Below are positions 31,919 to 40,590 of a stretch of DNA of 64,000 nucleotides, in pieces. Below the pieces are notes generated by a model that worked only from the letters and a program-made list of their open reading frames with translations, had not been told where the DNA came from and made no database searches. Numbering within the stretch: position 1 is the first letter of the stretch; each line of letters starts with the position of its first letter. Position numbers and translations under genes: made by a program. The stretch covers positions 558,001 through 622,000 of the forward strand of contig CP064981.1 in NCBI GenBank assembly GCA_016699555.1. Reading direction: 5' to 3'. The DNA is from Candidatus Iainarchaeum sp. (GTDB taxonomy: Archaea > Iainarchaeota > Iainarchaeia > Iainarchaeales > VGJJ01).

Positions 31919-32200
31919 TTAAGCTTCGAGCTCGACCTTTTTCATTCTTTTATCGATGACGAAGTAGCGCTTCTTCTTACAAACGGCGCATTCGGCCAAA
32001 AAGGTGGGCTTCTTGGTCTGTTTCTTGACCTTGATCACGAACTTGGCCTTTCCACCGTAACCGCGCTTGTGCTTGCGGACATTTCTACGGGTTCCGTGCG
32101 CCATCGAGCGGGACTGACCGGACTTGAAGAGCTTCAATTTGTGAGCCGTGTGTGAATTGCACTTCTTACAATAGGTTTTCACGGATTTGGGCATCTTCAT
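31919..32200 (-). CDS. rpl44e: Ribosomal protein L44e (eL42)
   Basis: A 93-residue zinc-ribbon protein of the large subunit, found in archaea and eukaryotes only. The family signature is clear: PKSVKTYCKKCNSHTAHKL, SMAHGTRRNVRKHKRGYGGK, and AECAVCKKKRYF, with two Cys pairs for zinc. It lies near the E site. An AT box (TGTATATTA on the minus strand, ~32222-32230) is 26 bases upstream. In many archaea this gene is joined to rps27e and aIF2-alpha; neither follows here. Confidence 0.97.
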   Translation of the reverse strand: MKMPKSVKTYCKKCNSHTAHKLKLFKSGQSRSMAHGTRRNVRKHKRGYGGKAKFVIKVKKQTKKPTFLAECAVCKKKRYFVIDKRMKKVELEA

Positions 32201-32244
32201 AAGCGATCACAATCAAACAATAATATACAAAAACGCCAAGAAAA

Positions 32245-32296
32245 CGCTTATAAATGGAAGTTATTGAGTGTCCTGGCGTAAGCCCCCTAGGGGGCT
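32245..32296 (+). promoter_or_regulatory. AT box and perfect 16-bp palindrome
   Basis: CTTATAAAT at ~32245-32253 would start transcription near 32280, and AGCCCCCTAGGGGGCT (32281-32296) begins there. A second AT box (GGTATATTGG, ~32350) sits 26 bases before the membrane-protein ATG at 32377. Arms ATACCCC/GGGGTAT flank this second region. The palindrome could be an operator or a 5' hairpin; its role is unknown. Confidence 0.4.
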
Positions 32297-32376
32297 CCCA
32301 TTCTCTCGCTAAATACCCCCTCCTTATAAATGCCAAAACCGTTTTTGGGGTATATTGGAGTCGGTGGGGTTATGCT

Positions 32377-33156
32377 ATGATACACGCATTCGGGGAAGCC
32401 ATTGCATTCATGCGCACACGCCCTATCGTAGTGGTGGGGATGGCCATCATCATTCTCCTTCAAGCCGGAATCGCCCTCTTGCAATTGCCGGTGGCCAGCT
32501 ATTTCCTTTCCGTGCTTGACTTCAACACGCTCATAGATGCATTTGGGGGGATCCAGCTCGCGGGGTTCTTCATCCTCTTGCTCATCGGCATGATCGTCAA
32601 CTTCACCGGATTCTTGTGGGTCGCACAGCATGTCAAGGCATGGAAGCTGCACAGCGGAGAAAAGACATCCCTGCAGCTGATCAAGTCTGCTGGTCTCGTG
32701 GCCGCTGCCATCATCCTCGTGGGCGGGCTCATGCTCGGACTCACGTGGGTCCTCACCGCCATCGTCGATGCGATCGGATTCTTCGCCTTGCTCTTATTGG
32801 GAGTCATGGTCCTGCTGGCGTTCTATCTCACCATCAAATTCCTGTTCGTCTTGCCACTCATGGGATTCGGATTGGGGTTGAAGCAAGCGCTCCAGCAATC
32901 CTGGCACATCACCCAAGAACATTTCTTCGCAAGCGCGGCATTGCTGATCGGGCTCTTCATCGTTACGGCGGTCATCGATTTCATCACCCAAACGCTTTTG
33001 GTGGGGATCGACGCGGACATCATCGTGGTGCCGCTCAACTTCATCATCGCCGTGCTCCTGAGCACTTATAGCGCTGCCGTGGTGGCGTGCGCCATTCCCT
33101 TGCAGGAAGTGGACACCATTCCCCATCCCAAACACGCACACGGGAAAGCCAAATGA
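32377..33156 (+). CDS. Polytopic membrane protein (DUF4013/DUF7847-like)
   Basis: A 259-residue protein with about six transmembrane helices (PIVVVGMAIIILLQAGIALL, LAGFFILLLIGMIVNFTGFL, GLVAAAIILVGGLMLGLTWV, LLLLGVMVLLAFYLTIKFLF and two more). GLGLKQALQQSWHITQEHF is the amphipathic segment seen in membrane proteins of the archaeal DUF4013/DUF7847 type. Function unknown. The ATG at 32377 is placed by its AT box. It precedes the SMC gene by 42 bases on the same strand. Confidence 0.65.
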   Translation: MIHAFGEAIAFMRTRPIVVVGMAIIILLQAGIALLQLPVASYFLSVLDFNTLIDAFGGIQLAGFFILLLIGMIVNFTGFLWVAQHVKAWKLHSGEKTSLQLIKSAGLVAAAIILVGGLMLGLTWVLTAIVDAIGFFALLLLGVMVLLAFYLTIKFLFVLPLMGFGLGLKQALQQSWHITQEHFFASAALLIGLFIVTAVIDFITQTLLVGIDADIIVVPLNFIIAVLLSTYSAAVVACAIPLQEVDTIPHPKHAHGKAK

Positions 33157-33198
33157 TGACACGTATGCGAATGGACCATTGCACGAGCTGAAACCCAC

Positions 33199-36100
33199 AT
33201 GATCCGCCTCACCAAATTACGCATGAAGAATTTCAAGTCCTTCCGTAACGCTGCTATCACCTTCTCCAACGGATTCACGGCCATCGCAGGAGCCAATGGA
33301 AGCGGAAAAAGCAATGTGATGGATGCAGTATTATTCGCGCTCGGAGAGACATCCCTCAAGAGCTTGCGCGCCGGACGCCTGACCGATCTGGTGAACACGG
33401 GTTCCAGCGACGGATATGCCGTCGTCAACATCACCCTCGAAGAAGGAGACAAAGCCTACGACATCTCGCGCACGATCGACAAGCAAGGGAAAAGCGTCTA
33501 TCGTTTGGGAGAGAAACGCGTCACGCTCAATGAGATCTCCAATCTCCTCCAAGAACTCGGACTCAGCGCCGACGGGCACAACATGGTCGTGCAAGGGGAC
33601 CTGCTCAAGATCATCGACATGAACCCCATCGAACGACGCGGGCTCATTGACGAGGTCGCCGGACTCCAAGAGTTCGAGGCCAAGAAAGCCGAAGCCATGA
33701 AAGACTTGGACAAGGTCGAGCGCAAGATCAAGGACATCACCATCGTGCTGAATGAACGCGTGGCCGTAGTGGAACAACTATCCAAAGAAAGGCAAATCGC
33801 CCAACGCTATACCCAACTGGAAAAAGAATTGCGCGAGACGAAGGGAACTATCCTCCACACCGAAGCCAAAGAACTCAACGCGCGTTTGAAAAAAATTCTC
33901 GACGAGCAGATGGAAATCATCGAGAAAAAAGAAGAAGCCCACGCGAAAAGGCAAGTCACCCTCACCCAAATCAATGGACTCGAGAAAGAGCTCAATGAAT
34001 TGGACGCCCAACTCATCGGAGTCAAACGCCAAGCATTCGAAAGTTTGGGGAAGAGCGTCGAAGAGCAAAAGGCAGAGATCAAGGTCAGCGAAGAACGACT
34101 ATTGCACTTACAACGCAGGAAGCAAGAGCTCGAGCAGGAAAAAGTAGAGCTCAAGGCCCTCGTCGAAAAAGCAAATCAGGCCATCGTGCAGAAAAAGAGC
34201 GAAATGGAGAAGCACGCGGCCGAACTCAAAGAGCTCATGGAGAAACTCACTCCCTTGCAGGCCAAAAAAGACGAAACCCTCAAGAAGAAAATGGAACTGC
34301 TCCACCACTCGCAAGAATTGGAAAAAGAACTCTCCACGCAGCGCGATGCACTCACTCAATTCCGCGAGAAGATCGCAGGACTGAACGCCAAGATGGATTC
34401 CGCGCGCAAAGAAAAAGAAATGCGCGAGAACATGCACGCGCGCATGCAGATGGAATTGTCGCGCGCCCAGGCGGAGATGAAGAATCTCGAGAAAGACCTG
34501 CATGAGATCGAGAAGATCCACAAGCGATTCCCCAACATCGCCAAAGAAAAACAGCGTTTGCAGGAGGCGTTCGCGGACTTGGAGAAGCAGATCGCCGAGC
34601 ACAAGGGAATGGCCTTCTCCCATTCCTCCAGCATCGAACAGCTCCACAAGACAAAAGCGAACTGTCCCATCTGCGAGCGGGATCTGCCCAAGGAACTCAA
34701 GGACAGCCTCCACAAGCAAAAAGAGACCATGCACAAGCAAGCGCTCGCCCACGTGGAAAAGCTCGAGGCCCAGCGCGTGAAACTGCATGAGGAGATGGAT
34801 TCCCTGCGCAAAGCAGAAGGAGACCTCAACCATTTCTCTCACTCTCAGACGCGCAGCCAGCATCTCAAGGAACAGGAAAAGCTCATTACGAAAGAATTGG
34901 AAACGCTCAAGAAACAGTCCCCCGCGTCCAATGAAAACGAATGGAATGAGCAGCGCAAGGAATTGGAATCCCAACTCCAGCAAGCAAAGTCCGAAGTCGA
35001 GAAGACGGAAGCCAAACTCCTCAAGGTACGCGACCAATTGCATCAGACGACGATGGATGAACAGCTGGCCAATTTCTCCAACCAGCGTGCGCAGCTCGAG
35101 AAGAAGCATTTCATGCTGCAGACGGAATTGGAGATCCCCCAGAACGCCATCGCCCAATCCAAAGCCCGCGAGAAGGCCATGAAAGAGGAAGAGAAGACGG
35201 CGCAGGAACAGATCAAGACCGAAGAGACGAGACAAAAGGCGTTGCATAAGGCGCTGGTCGATGCCGAGGCCGCTTACCAATCCGCGCTCAGCGCCAACCA
35301 ATCCCTTGTGCGCAAGCGCGAGCAACTCTATGAGCGCGTCAACAACGAACGCGAAAAAGAACGGACGTGGCAGGAAAAGGGCTATCGTTTGGAATCGCAG
35401 CTATCCGAACTCAAGATCGACCAATCCAAGTATGATACGCGCCTCGTGGATGTGAATGAGGAGCTCAAACACTACGAAGGAGTCAAATTCCTCGAGGGAA
35501 TGGAGCAAGTGGAATTGAAGAAGCGCATTCCTGTCTTGGAGCACGAAATCAAGCAGCTCGGCGCCATCAACATGCGTGCATTGGAAGACTTCGGGCACTA
35601 TGAGAAGGAAGTCCTCGACATCCGCGACAAAGCCCAAGTACTATCCGAAGAAAGACTCGCGGTATTGGATATGATTAAAGGAATTGACGTCAAGCGCGGC
35701 GAAGCATTCATGGAGACATTCGACGAGATCAACAAGAACTTCAACCGCCTCTACACGAGCTTCTTCGATGGGACCGCGAACCTGAGCCTGACGAATCCCG
35801 CTGCGCCGCTCGAGTCCGGGCTCATCATCGAAGCCAAGCATGGGAGCGAGAACCGCTTGAAGAATATCGACTCCATGTCCGGCGGGGAAAAGTCCATGAC
35901 CGTGTTGGCGTTCATTTTCGCGGTACAACTCTATGAACCCGCGCCCTTCTATTTCTTCGACGAAGTGGATGCGGCATTGGACATGAACAACTCCGTCAAA
36001 ATCGCCATGCTCATCAAGGAAATGAGCAAGGCCTCGCAGTTCGTCATGGTCACGCACAACGATGCCGTCGTAAAGGCGGCGGATCAGATTATGGGTGTTA

Positions 36101-36216
36101 CTAAGAGCAATACCGTTTCAACGGTTTTGGGATTGAAGCTCGAGAAGGCCATTGCGGAAGGATTCATTTCCTCGGACGGATACAATCGCACCGATGGCGA
36201 GACGGCCAACGAATAA
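33199..36216 (+). CDS. smc: SMC-type ATPase with a Rad50-like zinc hook instead of a hinge
   Basis: A 1005-residue chromosome-structure ATPase. The heads are SMC-like: Walker A GANGSGKSN (31-39), FALGE...LRAGRLTDLV, VVQGDLLKIIDMNPIERRGL, IDEVAGLQEFE, LGAINMRALEDF, signature MSGGEKSM (~893-900), Walker B FFDEVDAALD (~919-928), VTHN switch. Two long coiled coils connect them. At the centre, where SMC has a ~170-residue globular hinge, there is only CPIC (489-492) within coiled coil, exactly the Rad50 zinc-hook motif. The protein is shorter than SMC by about the hinge length. It would dimerise through zinc. No ScpA/ScpB or Mre11 is adjacent. Confidence 0.88.
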   Translation: MIRLTKLRMKNFKSFRNAAITFSNGFTAIAGANGSGKSNVMDAVLFALGETSLKSLRAGRLTDLVNTGSSDGYAVVNITLEEGDKAYDISRTIDKQGKSVYRLGEKRVTLNEISNLLQELGLSADGHNMVVQGDLLKIIDMNPIERRGLIDEVAGLQEFEAKKAEAMKDLDKVERKIKDITIVLNERVAVVEQLSKERQIAQRYTQLEKELRETKGTILHTEAKELNARLKKILDEQMEIIEKKEEAHAKRQVTLTQINGLEKELNELDAQLIGVKRQAFESLGKSVEEQKAEIKVSEERLLHLQRRKQELEQEKVELKALVEKANQAIVQKKSEMEKHAAELKELMEKLTPLQAKKDETLKKKMELLHHSQELEKELSTQRDALTQFREKIAGLNAKMDSARKEKEMRENMHARMQMELSRAQAEMKNLEKDLHEIEKIHKRFPNIAKEKQRLQEAFADLEKQIAEHKGMAFSHSSSIEQLHKTKANCPICERDLPKELKDSLHKQKETMHKQALAHVEKLEAQRVKLHEEMDSLRKAEGDLNHFSHSQTRSQHLKEQEKLITKELETLKKQSPASNENEWNEQRKELESQLQQAKSEVEKTEAKLLKVRDQLHQTTMDEQLANFSNQRAQLEKKHFMLQTELEIPQNAIAQSKAREKAMKEEEKTAQEQIKTEETRQKALHKALVDAEAAYQSALSANQSLVRKREQLYERVNNEREKERTWQEKGYRLESQLSELKIDQSKYDTRLVDVNEELKHYEGVKFLEGMEQVELKKRIPVLEHEIKQLGAINMRALEDFGHYEKEVLDIRDKAQVLSEERLAVLDMIKGIDVKRGEAFMETFDEINKNFNRLYTSFFDGTANLSLTNPAAPLESGLIIEAKHGSENRLKNIDSMSGGEKSMTVLAFIFAVQLYEPAPFYFFDEVDAALDMNNSVKIAMLIKEMSKASQFVMVTHNDAVVKAADQIMGVTKSNTVSTVLGLKLEKAIAEGFISSDGYNRTDGETANE

Positions 36217-36248
36217 AAACGTAGATTCTTGGACACTTCTCTATTGCA

Positions 36249-36956
36249 CTACTTCTTCCGCACCTTCGTTTTCTCCAATTCCCCTAAGAAGGAGTGCAGT
36301 TCCCCATCTGCTGCGTGAGAGTCGCGGTCCTTTTCTTGCTCGTCTTCTTCATCCAAATCGTCCGGGTCGATTTCCCCACTGTTCTGCTTGCGGTTTTTTC
36401 CCAGGAAGGAAGCGCTCTTGATGTTGTTGCGCTTGCCCTGTTCGTCGTCATCGTCGTTCGCCTTTGCTTTTTTGGGGGCTTTATCGGCGGGATTGTAATA
36501 GATGAGCTCGAAATAGATGACCCAGGCGATAGTCACTAGAAATTGCACGGCGTAGGCGATCTCTTCATTCGCCAACTCTCCGGGCAACAAGCAGCAGGTG
36601 GAAAAGATCGCATACGGATCCCCAAAATGGAAGCGGAGTTGCGTGGGGTGGCTGAGCAGGAGGATGTGCACAATTTCATGGATGATTCCTCCCACTGCGA
36701 CTCCGGAAATGGCTACATTCACAAACCCCGAAACAGAAATCTTTCCTCCTTGCTCGGCTTGGGATTTGGATTTGAGGAATAAGGCGATGAACGCAATCGC
36801 GACCAGCAATACCACATAGAAGAACGGTGAGTCCTTGATGGTGCCATTCTGGTCCACGTGGGTGAACCAATTATACCCCAACAAGGAGAAACCGATGGCC
36901 AGGAGGAAAATGAAACCGAAGACGACGACTAACCCCTTTGCACGATCGGCAGGCAT
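36249..36956 (-). CDS. Membrane protein with HExxH motif and acidic tail
   Basis: A 235-residue protein with four hydrophobic helices. GGIIHEIVHILLLSHP, inside the third, contains HExxH, the zinc site of many metalloproteases, and ELANEEIAYAVQFLV could supply a further ligand. It may be a small intramembrane (M50-like) peptidase, but the second M50 motif is not evident, so catalysis is unproven. Residues ~170-235 are charged and disordered (DDDDEQGK, DPDDLDEEDEQEKD). AT box ~28 bases upstream of 36956. Convergent with the SMC gene. Confidence 0.6.
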   Translation of the reverse strand: MPADRAKGLVVVFGFIFLLAIGFSLLGYNWFTHVDQNGTIKDSPFFYVVLLVAIAFIALFLKSKSQAEQGGKISVSGFVNVAISGVAVGGIIHEIVHILLLSHPTQLRFHFGDPYAIFSTCCLLPGELANEEIAYAVQFLVTIAWVIYFELIYYNPADKAPKKAKANDDDDEQGKRNNIKSASFLGKNRKQNSGEIDPDDLDEEDEQEKDRDSHAADGELHSFLGELEKTKVRKK

Positions 36957-37007
36957 ATGGTGCGATGGATGGATTGGTGGAATTTAAAGCTGGCTCTAGA
37001 GGGGGTG

Positions 37008-37469
37008 CTACTCCTCGGTTGGAGGTAGGTGGCGTTCACTTCTTTTACGCGAAAGCACTCTTTTCGGGACTGTTCGAATGAATGTTCTTTGGCTAAATGG
37101 ATTGTAAAAAACAACACGACTTACTTTTGCCGCATCAAAGTTTTCCAAAATTTTATAGCCCATTCCAGGAATATAGCTGTGGTCGGTATTCGACAAATGA
37201 AAAATTTCATTCGCATGCCACTCTCCGGCTTCTAATACCACTTTGTGTTTTCTAATCACGCGTTGAGCTTCGCGGTCAAGGGTTTCTTTTGCCTTTTCGA
37301 TGTGCGCGATGGCATGCAGATTGAAGATGCGCCCGAGTTCGATATTCGAGATGCGACGAAACGGATAGCTTACCGGCTTTCTTTTGAGAGGGTTCACTAC
37401 CCGGCGTCGCGTCTGTTTCTTTTGCGATTTTGCGAGAAAGGGGATTTTTGTGGCTCTTCGTCGAATCAT
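37008..37469 (-). CDS. Hypothetical basic protein
   Basis: A ~153-residue Lys/Arg-rich protein of unknown function. Basic start (KSQKKQTRRRVVNPLKRKPV), a helical middle (NLHAIAHIEKAKETLDREAQ) and a mixed end. ATG 37469 is preferred to 37514 because the AT box shared with the divergent gene covers 37512-37520. Probably RNA-binding by composition only. Confidence 0.55.
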   Translation of the reverse strand: MIRRRATKIPFLAKSQKKQTRRRVVNPLKRKPVSYPFRRISNIELGRIFNLHAIAHIEKAKETLDREAQRVIRKHKVVLEAGEWHANEIFHLSNTDHSYIPGMGYKILENFDAAKVSRVVFYNPFSQRTFIRTVPKRVLSRKRSERHLPPTEE

Positions 37470-37543
37470 AGCATCACTATCGATTCCAGGAATATATGCG
37501 TTCCTGCTGGGCATTTTTATAGTTCGAATAATTCTATGTCGCT

Positions 37544-38362
37544 ATGAAACCGCGCCCGCATCACATGCCTAGTCAACGCGGGGTAGGGCAAATCGTTTCC
37601 AGGGATATCCATCTCGTTTCCATCGGCGAACCCGGCGGAAAACAAAAAGGGCAACATATCTTGCGCCCAGGCCATCGCGCGGAAGCCGAAACGCATCCGC
37701 TGGTAATTGGTCATCCTGGGCAAATCGCAGAAATCTCCGCGCGCAGCGTACTGGCGCGGCATGGAGTAGAAGTTCATTTTGATCAGTCTCAAATCCCTGA
37801 AATAAGAAGCGGTCACTTGCCCTCACGCGTATTCCTCACACACTCCGGAGAAATTCCTGTGCGCTTGCGCAGGGGAAACCGAACGCATCGCGTGTATTAT
37901 CCCCACCACTTGCCGACGATGCCCGTTGCAGAAGTGCGTGCGCGCATGGCGCAAGGGGATTTGCAATTGGGGAAGGATTTCAAAATCCTAAGAAGCGGAA
38001 TGCTCGAATTGACTGTTCCGAATATCATTTACCACGTCGACCCGGCGCAAATACCCGCAATCGCAAAAAATAATTGGGTTTCAGGGAGCAAGCGCTCGGC
38101 ATTCCAATCCAATTTCACGCGCGTGGAAGGGAAACTCAGAACACGCGATGGAATCATCGTCCTATCCGAGACACTGCCTGTGAAGCTGCCCAAGGATATT
38201 GCATTGCTGTTGTATGGCGGAACAGACGGAAAGAGCAGGCATATCCACTCCCTATTCATCGACCCGGGTTTTAGCGGGCCAATCGTATTAGAGATCCAAG
38301 GGCTTGGACACAAAGGCAAACCCGAAAAAATCATTGCGCGATTGGTAAAAGTAACGCCATAG
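37544..38362 (+). CDS. Tandem dUTPase/dCTP-deaminase-fold protein (predicted)
   Basis: A 272-residue protein with two segments that recall the DCD/dUTPase fold. In the first half, EISARSVLARHGVEVHF matches the SARSSLAR-G-xVH region. In the second half, LPKDIALLLYGGTDGKSR is followed by FIDPGFSGPIVLEI, matching the IDPGF-G-hLE motif. Tandem DCD proteins exist in bacteria. If active, it would remove dUTP or deaminate dCTP in the cytosol. Catalytic residues cannot be confirmed by eye. AT box CATTTTTATAG is 27 bases before the ATG, giving a leaderless message. Confidence 0.55.
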   Translation: MKPRPHHMPSQRGVGQIVSRDIHLVSIGEPGGKQKGQHILRPGHRAEAETHPLVIGHPGQIAEISARSVLARHGVEVHFDQSQIPEIRSGHLPSRVFLTHSGEIPVRLRRGNRTHRVYYPHHLPTMPVAEVRARMAQGDLQLGKDFKILRSGMLELTVPNIIYHVDPAQIPAIAKNNWVSGSKRSAFQSNFTRVEGKLRTRDGIIVLSETLPVKLPKDIALLLYGGTDGKSRHIHSLFIDPGFSGPIVLEIQGLGHKGKPEKIIARLVKVTP

Positions 38363-38447
38363 ATTATTGTTTTTGGCGCCCTGCTTTCAGCACCCTTAAA
38401 AGAGCTCAAAACCACACTCTATTGTTAGTCTAAAATGGTGTTGAGAC

Positions 38448-39908
38448 ATGGGCGGAGAAATGCGCAGTGGGGAGTTGGCGGAGGACCGAAAGGCAGCCGT
38501 GCGCACATTCTTGGACACGATTGAATCAACCGCCAAAACCCTCAATGGGTTGGATTCCGCCGTCGTCGTTACGCACCACGATTGCGATGGGATGACTTCG
38601 GGCGGGATCATGGCGCAAGCCCTCAAGCGCGCGCAAATACCCGTTGACACGATTACGCTCAAGCAGCTCTATTCGGAAGATATCGATCGCCTCAAGAAAA
38701 TGGAGAAATGGCTCATCTTCACGGACTTCGGAAGCAGCTACATCAATCAACTCAAAGAAGCGGTGGGGGAAAAGTTTGTCGTTATCGACCACCACCAAAA
38801 AGGAAATGGTCTCCACGACTATCATGTGAATCCCATGGAATTCGGATTGGATGGAGGCGTGGAAATCTCCGCGGGAGGAATCTCGTATCTCGTCGCCAAA
38901 GCCATGTCGCACAAAAATATGGATTTGGCCGCGCTCGGAGTCGTTGGAGCGTGCGGGGACATGCAGGACTCGCGTTCCTCGGGATTGCAAGGGCTGAATG
39001 CGGAAATCCTATTGACCGATGGGATCGAAGCCGGCGTGATGCACGTGAAGAGAGACCTGCGCTTGTATGGGAGGATTTCCCGACCATTAGTGCAGTACCT
39101 GCTTTTTTCTACGTCTCCCATTTTGCCGGATCTTACCGCGAATAAAGATAATTGCATGCGCTTCTTGGAAGGATTGGGGATTGAGTTGCAGCACCAGGAT
39201 GGACGCTGGAGAAGCTATGAAGATTTGAATCCCGAAGAGAAGAAGGTTCTTTCCACTGCACTCCTCATGCACCTGCATCAGTACAATACTCCTGAATGGA
39301 AATTAAATGAACTCGTGGGAGAAGTCTATACGCTCACGCACGAAGATTCTCATTCTCCGCTGCGCGATGCCAAGGAATTCTCCACGGTCCTCAACGCGTG
39401 CGGCAGAAACGGCGCGAGCAGCATCGGCTTCCAGGTCTGCATGGGGGATCGTTTCGAATACTATCAAAAAGCCCTGGGGTTGCTGCAAGAGCACCGCAGG
39501 AATCTCGCGGAAGGCATTCAATTGATGCAAACCCAAGGCTTGCAGGAATACAAGAACTATTATTTCTTCGACGCGGAATCAAAAATAAAGGATTCCATTG
39601 TGGGAATTGTAGCAGGAATGCTCTATGGCAGCGGCAGCGTCAAAACGGACAAGCCCATCGTCGCATTTTCGCGCCACGAAGATGGGAGCATCAAAGTGAG
39701 CGCGCGTGCGACGAGTGAATTAGTGCGAAACGGGGTCAACTTGGGATTGGCCCTACGCGAGACCTGCCAGTCGCTTGGAAGCACGGCCGAGGGTGGAGGG
39801 CACAAGATCGCCGCTGGATGCAGGCTCGAGGAAAACCAGAAAGAACAATTCTTGCAGGAATTCGACACCAAACTAGGATTTCAAACCAATCCGAGCATTC
39901 AATCCTAA
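38448..39908 (+). CDS. RecJ-like DHH/DHHA1 exonuclease
   Basis: A 486-residue phosphoesterase of the archaeal RecJ/GAN kind. Motif I VVVTHHDCDGMTSGG, motif II IFTDFGSSY, motif III VIDHH, motif IV GACGDMQ give the metal-binding DHH core; GGGHKIAAGCRL near residue 447 is the DHHA1 substrate-binding motif. Archaeal RecJ-like proteins degrade single-stranded DNA or RNA 5'-3' and join replication (with GINS) or repair complexes. Length is normal. A terminator hairpin follows immediately. Confidence 0.9.
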   Translation: MGGEMRSGELAEDRKAAVRTFLDTIESTAKTLNGLDSAVVVTHHDCDGMTSGGIMAQALKRAQIPVDTITLKQLYSEDIDRLKKMEKWLIFTDFGSSYINQLKEAVGEKFVVIDHHQKGNGLHDYHVNPMEFGLDGGVEISAGGISYLVAKAMSHKNMDLAALGVVGACGDMQDSRSSGLQGLNAEILLTDGIEAGVMHVKRDLRLYGRISRPLVQYLLFSTSPILPDLTANKDNCMRFLEGLGIELQHQDGRWRSYEDLNPEEKKVLSTALLMHLHQYNTPEWKLNELVGEVYTLTHEDSHSPLRDAKEFSTVLNACGRNGASSIGFQVCMGDRFEYYQKALGLLQEHRRNLAEGIQLMQTQGLQEYKNYYFFDAESKIKDSIVGIVAGMLYGSGSVKTDKPIVAFSRHEDGSIKVSARATSELVRNGVNLGLALRETCQSLGSTAEGGGHKIAAGCRLEENQKEQFLQEFDTKLGFQTNPSIQS

Positions 39909-39911
39909 AAG

Positions 39912-39947
39912 AAGTTGAAAAAACTCTCTTCAACTTTTTTATTTTTT
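39912..39947 (+). terminator. Intrinsic-type terminator after the RecJ-like gene
   Basis: Stem AAGTTGAA (39912-39919) and TTCAACTT (39929-39936), followed by TTTTATTTTTT. It lies 3 bases after the stop codon. Confidence 0.7.
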
Positions 39948-40029
39948 GTTAATTGGTACCATTGGAACCTATGGCGCCTTGGCATTTCCTATTTGTTAAA
40001 AATGAGTTGGAATGCAAAGTGTTTTGGTG

Positions 40030-40590
40030 ATGTTCATGCGGGTTTCACAAATAGCTTTTCTATTCACAGCGGCCGTTTTGTTTTCTTCAATGGCGTTTGC
40101 ATACAGTCATAGTAGTATGGAATATTATTTAGCGGAGGGATTCAATGAAAAGGGGGAACTGCAGCCTTACTATCAATCCAATATTGCGGTTGCGAACGCA
40201 CAATTGCAACAAGCGCCCGAATTCATTCGAGGAATTTTATTGAATGAGCGCATTCAAGGAAAAATCCTCATGGAAAGCGGAAAAACAGAACTAATTGGGA
40301 TTGAGTTATCCAAAGAAGGGATTCAGCACGTCTTTAGAGGGGAAATGGATAACCCTACTCTCCAAATTACGGGAAATGAAGCGGCCGTAGTTGAAATACT
40401 CAACGCGGATGCGCCCGTGGATGCCGCCGTAAAGGCCATCAATGCCGGGAGCATCACCTATGGGGGTGTTTCTGCAATGGATGAAGTGAAAGCAGAATCC
40501 AACTTCGCCATAACAACGAAGCTCTTCTTGGTGAATATTGCTTCTTTCATGAGTGGGTTCTTAGAGAAAGTATATAGTACGCTTTCCTAA
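40030..40590 (+). CDS. Secreted protein, unknown
   Basis: A ~186-residue protein with a Sec-type signal peptide: RVSQIAFLFTAAVLFSSMAFA, then YSHSSMEYYLAEG. A second hydrophobic stretch near the C-terminus (LFLVNIASFMSGFL) may anchor it. No domain recognised. Base composition is more AT-rich than the neighbours, and codon choice differs slightly. ATG 40030 best fits the AT box (TTAAAAAT, ~39996-40003); 40012 and 40036 are alternatives. Convergent with IspE. Confidence 0.6.
   Translation: MFMRVSQIAFLFTAAVLFSSMAFAYSHSSMEYYLAEGFNEKGELQPYYQSNIAVANAQLQQAPEFIRGILLNERIQGKILMESGKTELIGIELSKEGIQHVFRGEMDNPTLQITGNEAAVVEILNADAPVDAAVKAINAGSITYGGVSAMDEVKAESNFAITTKLFLVNIASFMSGFLEKVYSTLS

Noticed and set aside
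34108..35325. 405-codon Leu/Phe-rich open frame on the minus strand
   Set aside because: Antisense to the SMC coiled coil; Lys/Glu-rich coding DNA gives Leu/Phe-rich antisense sequence.
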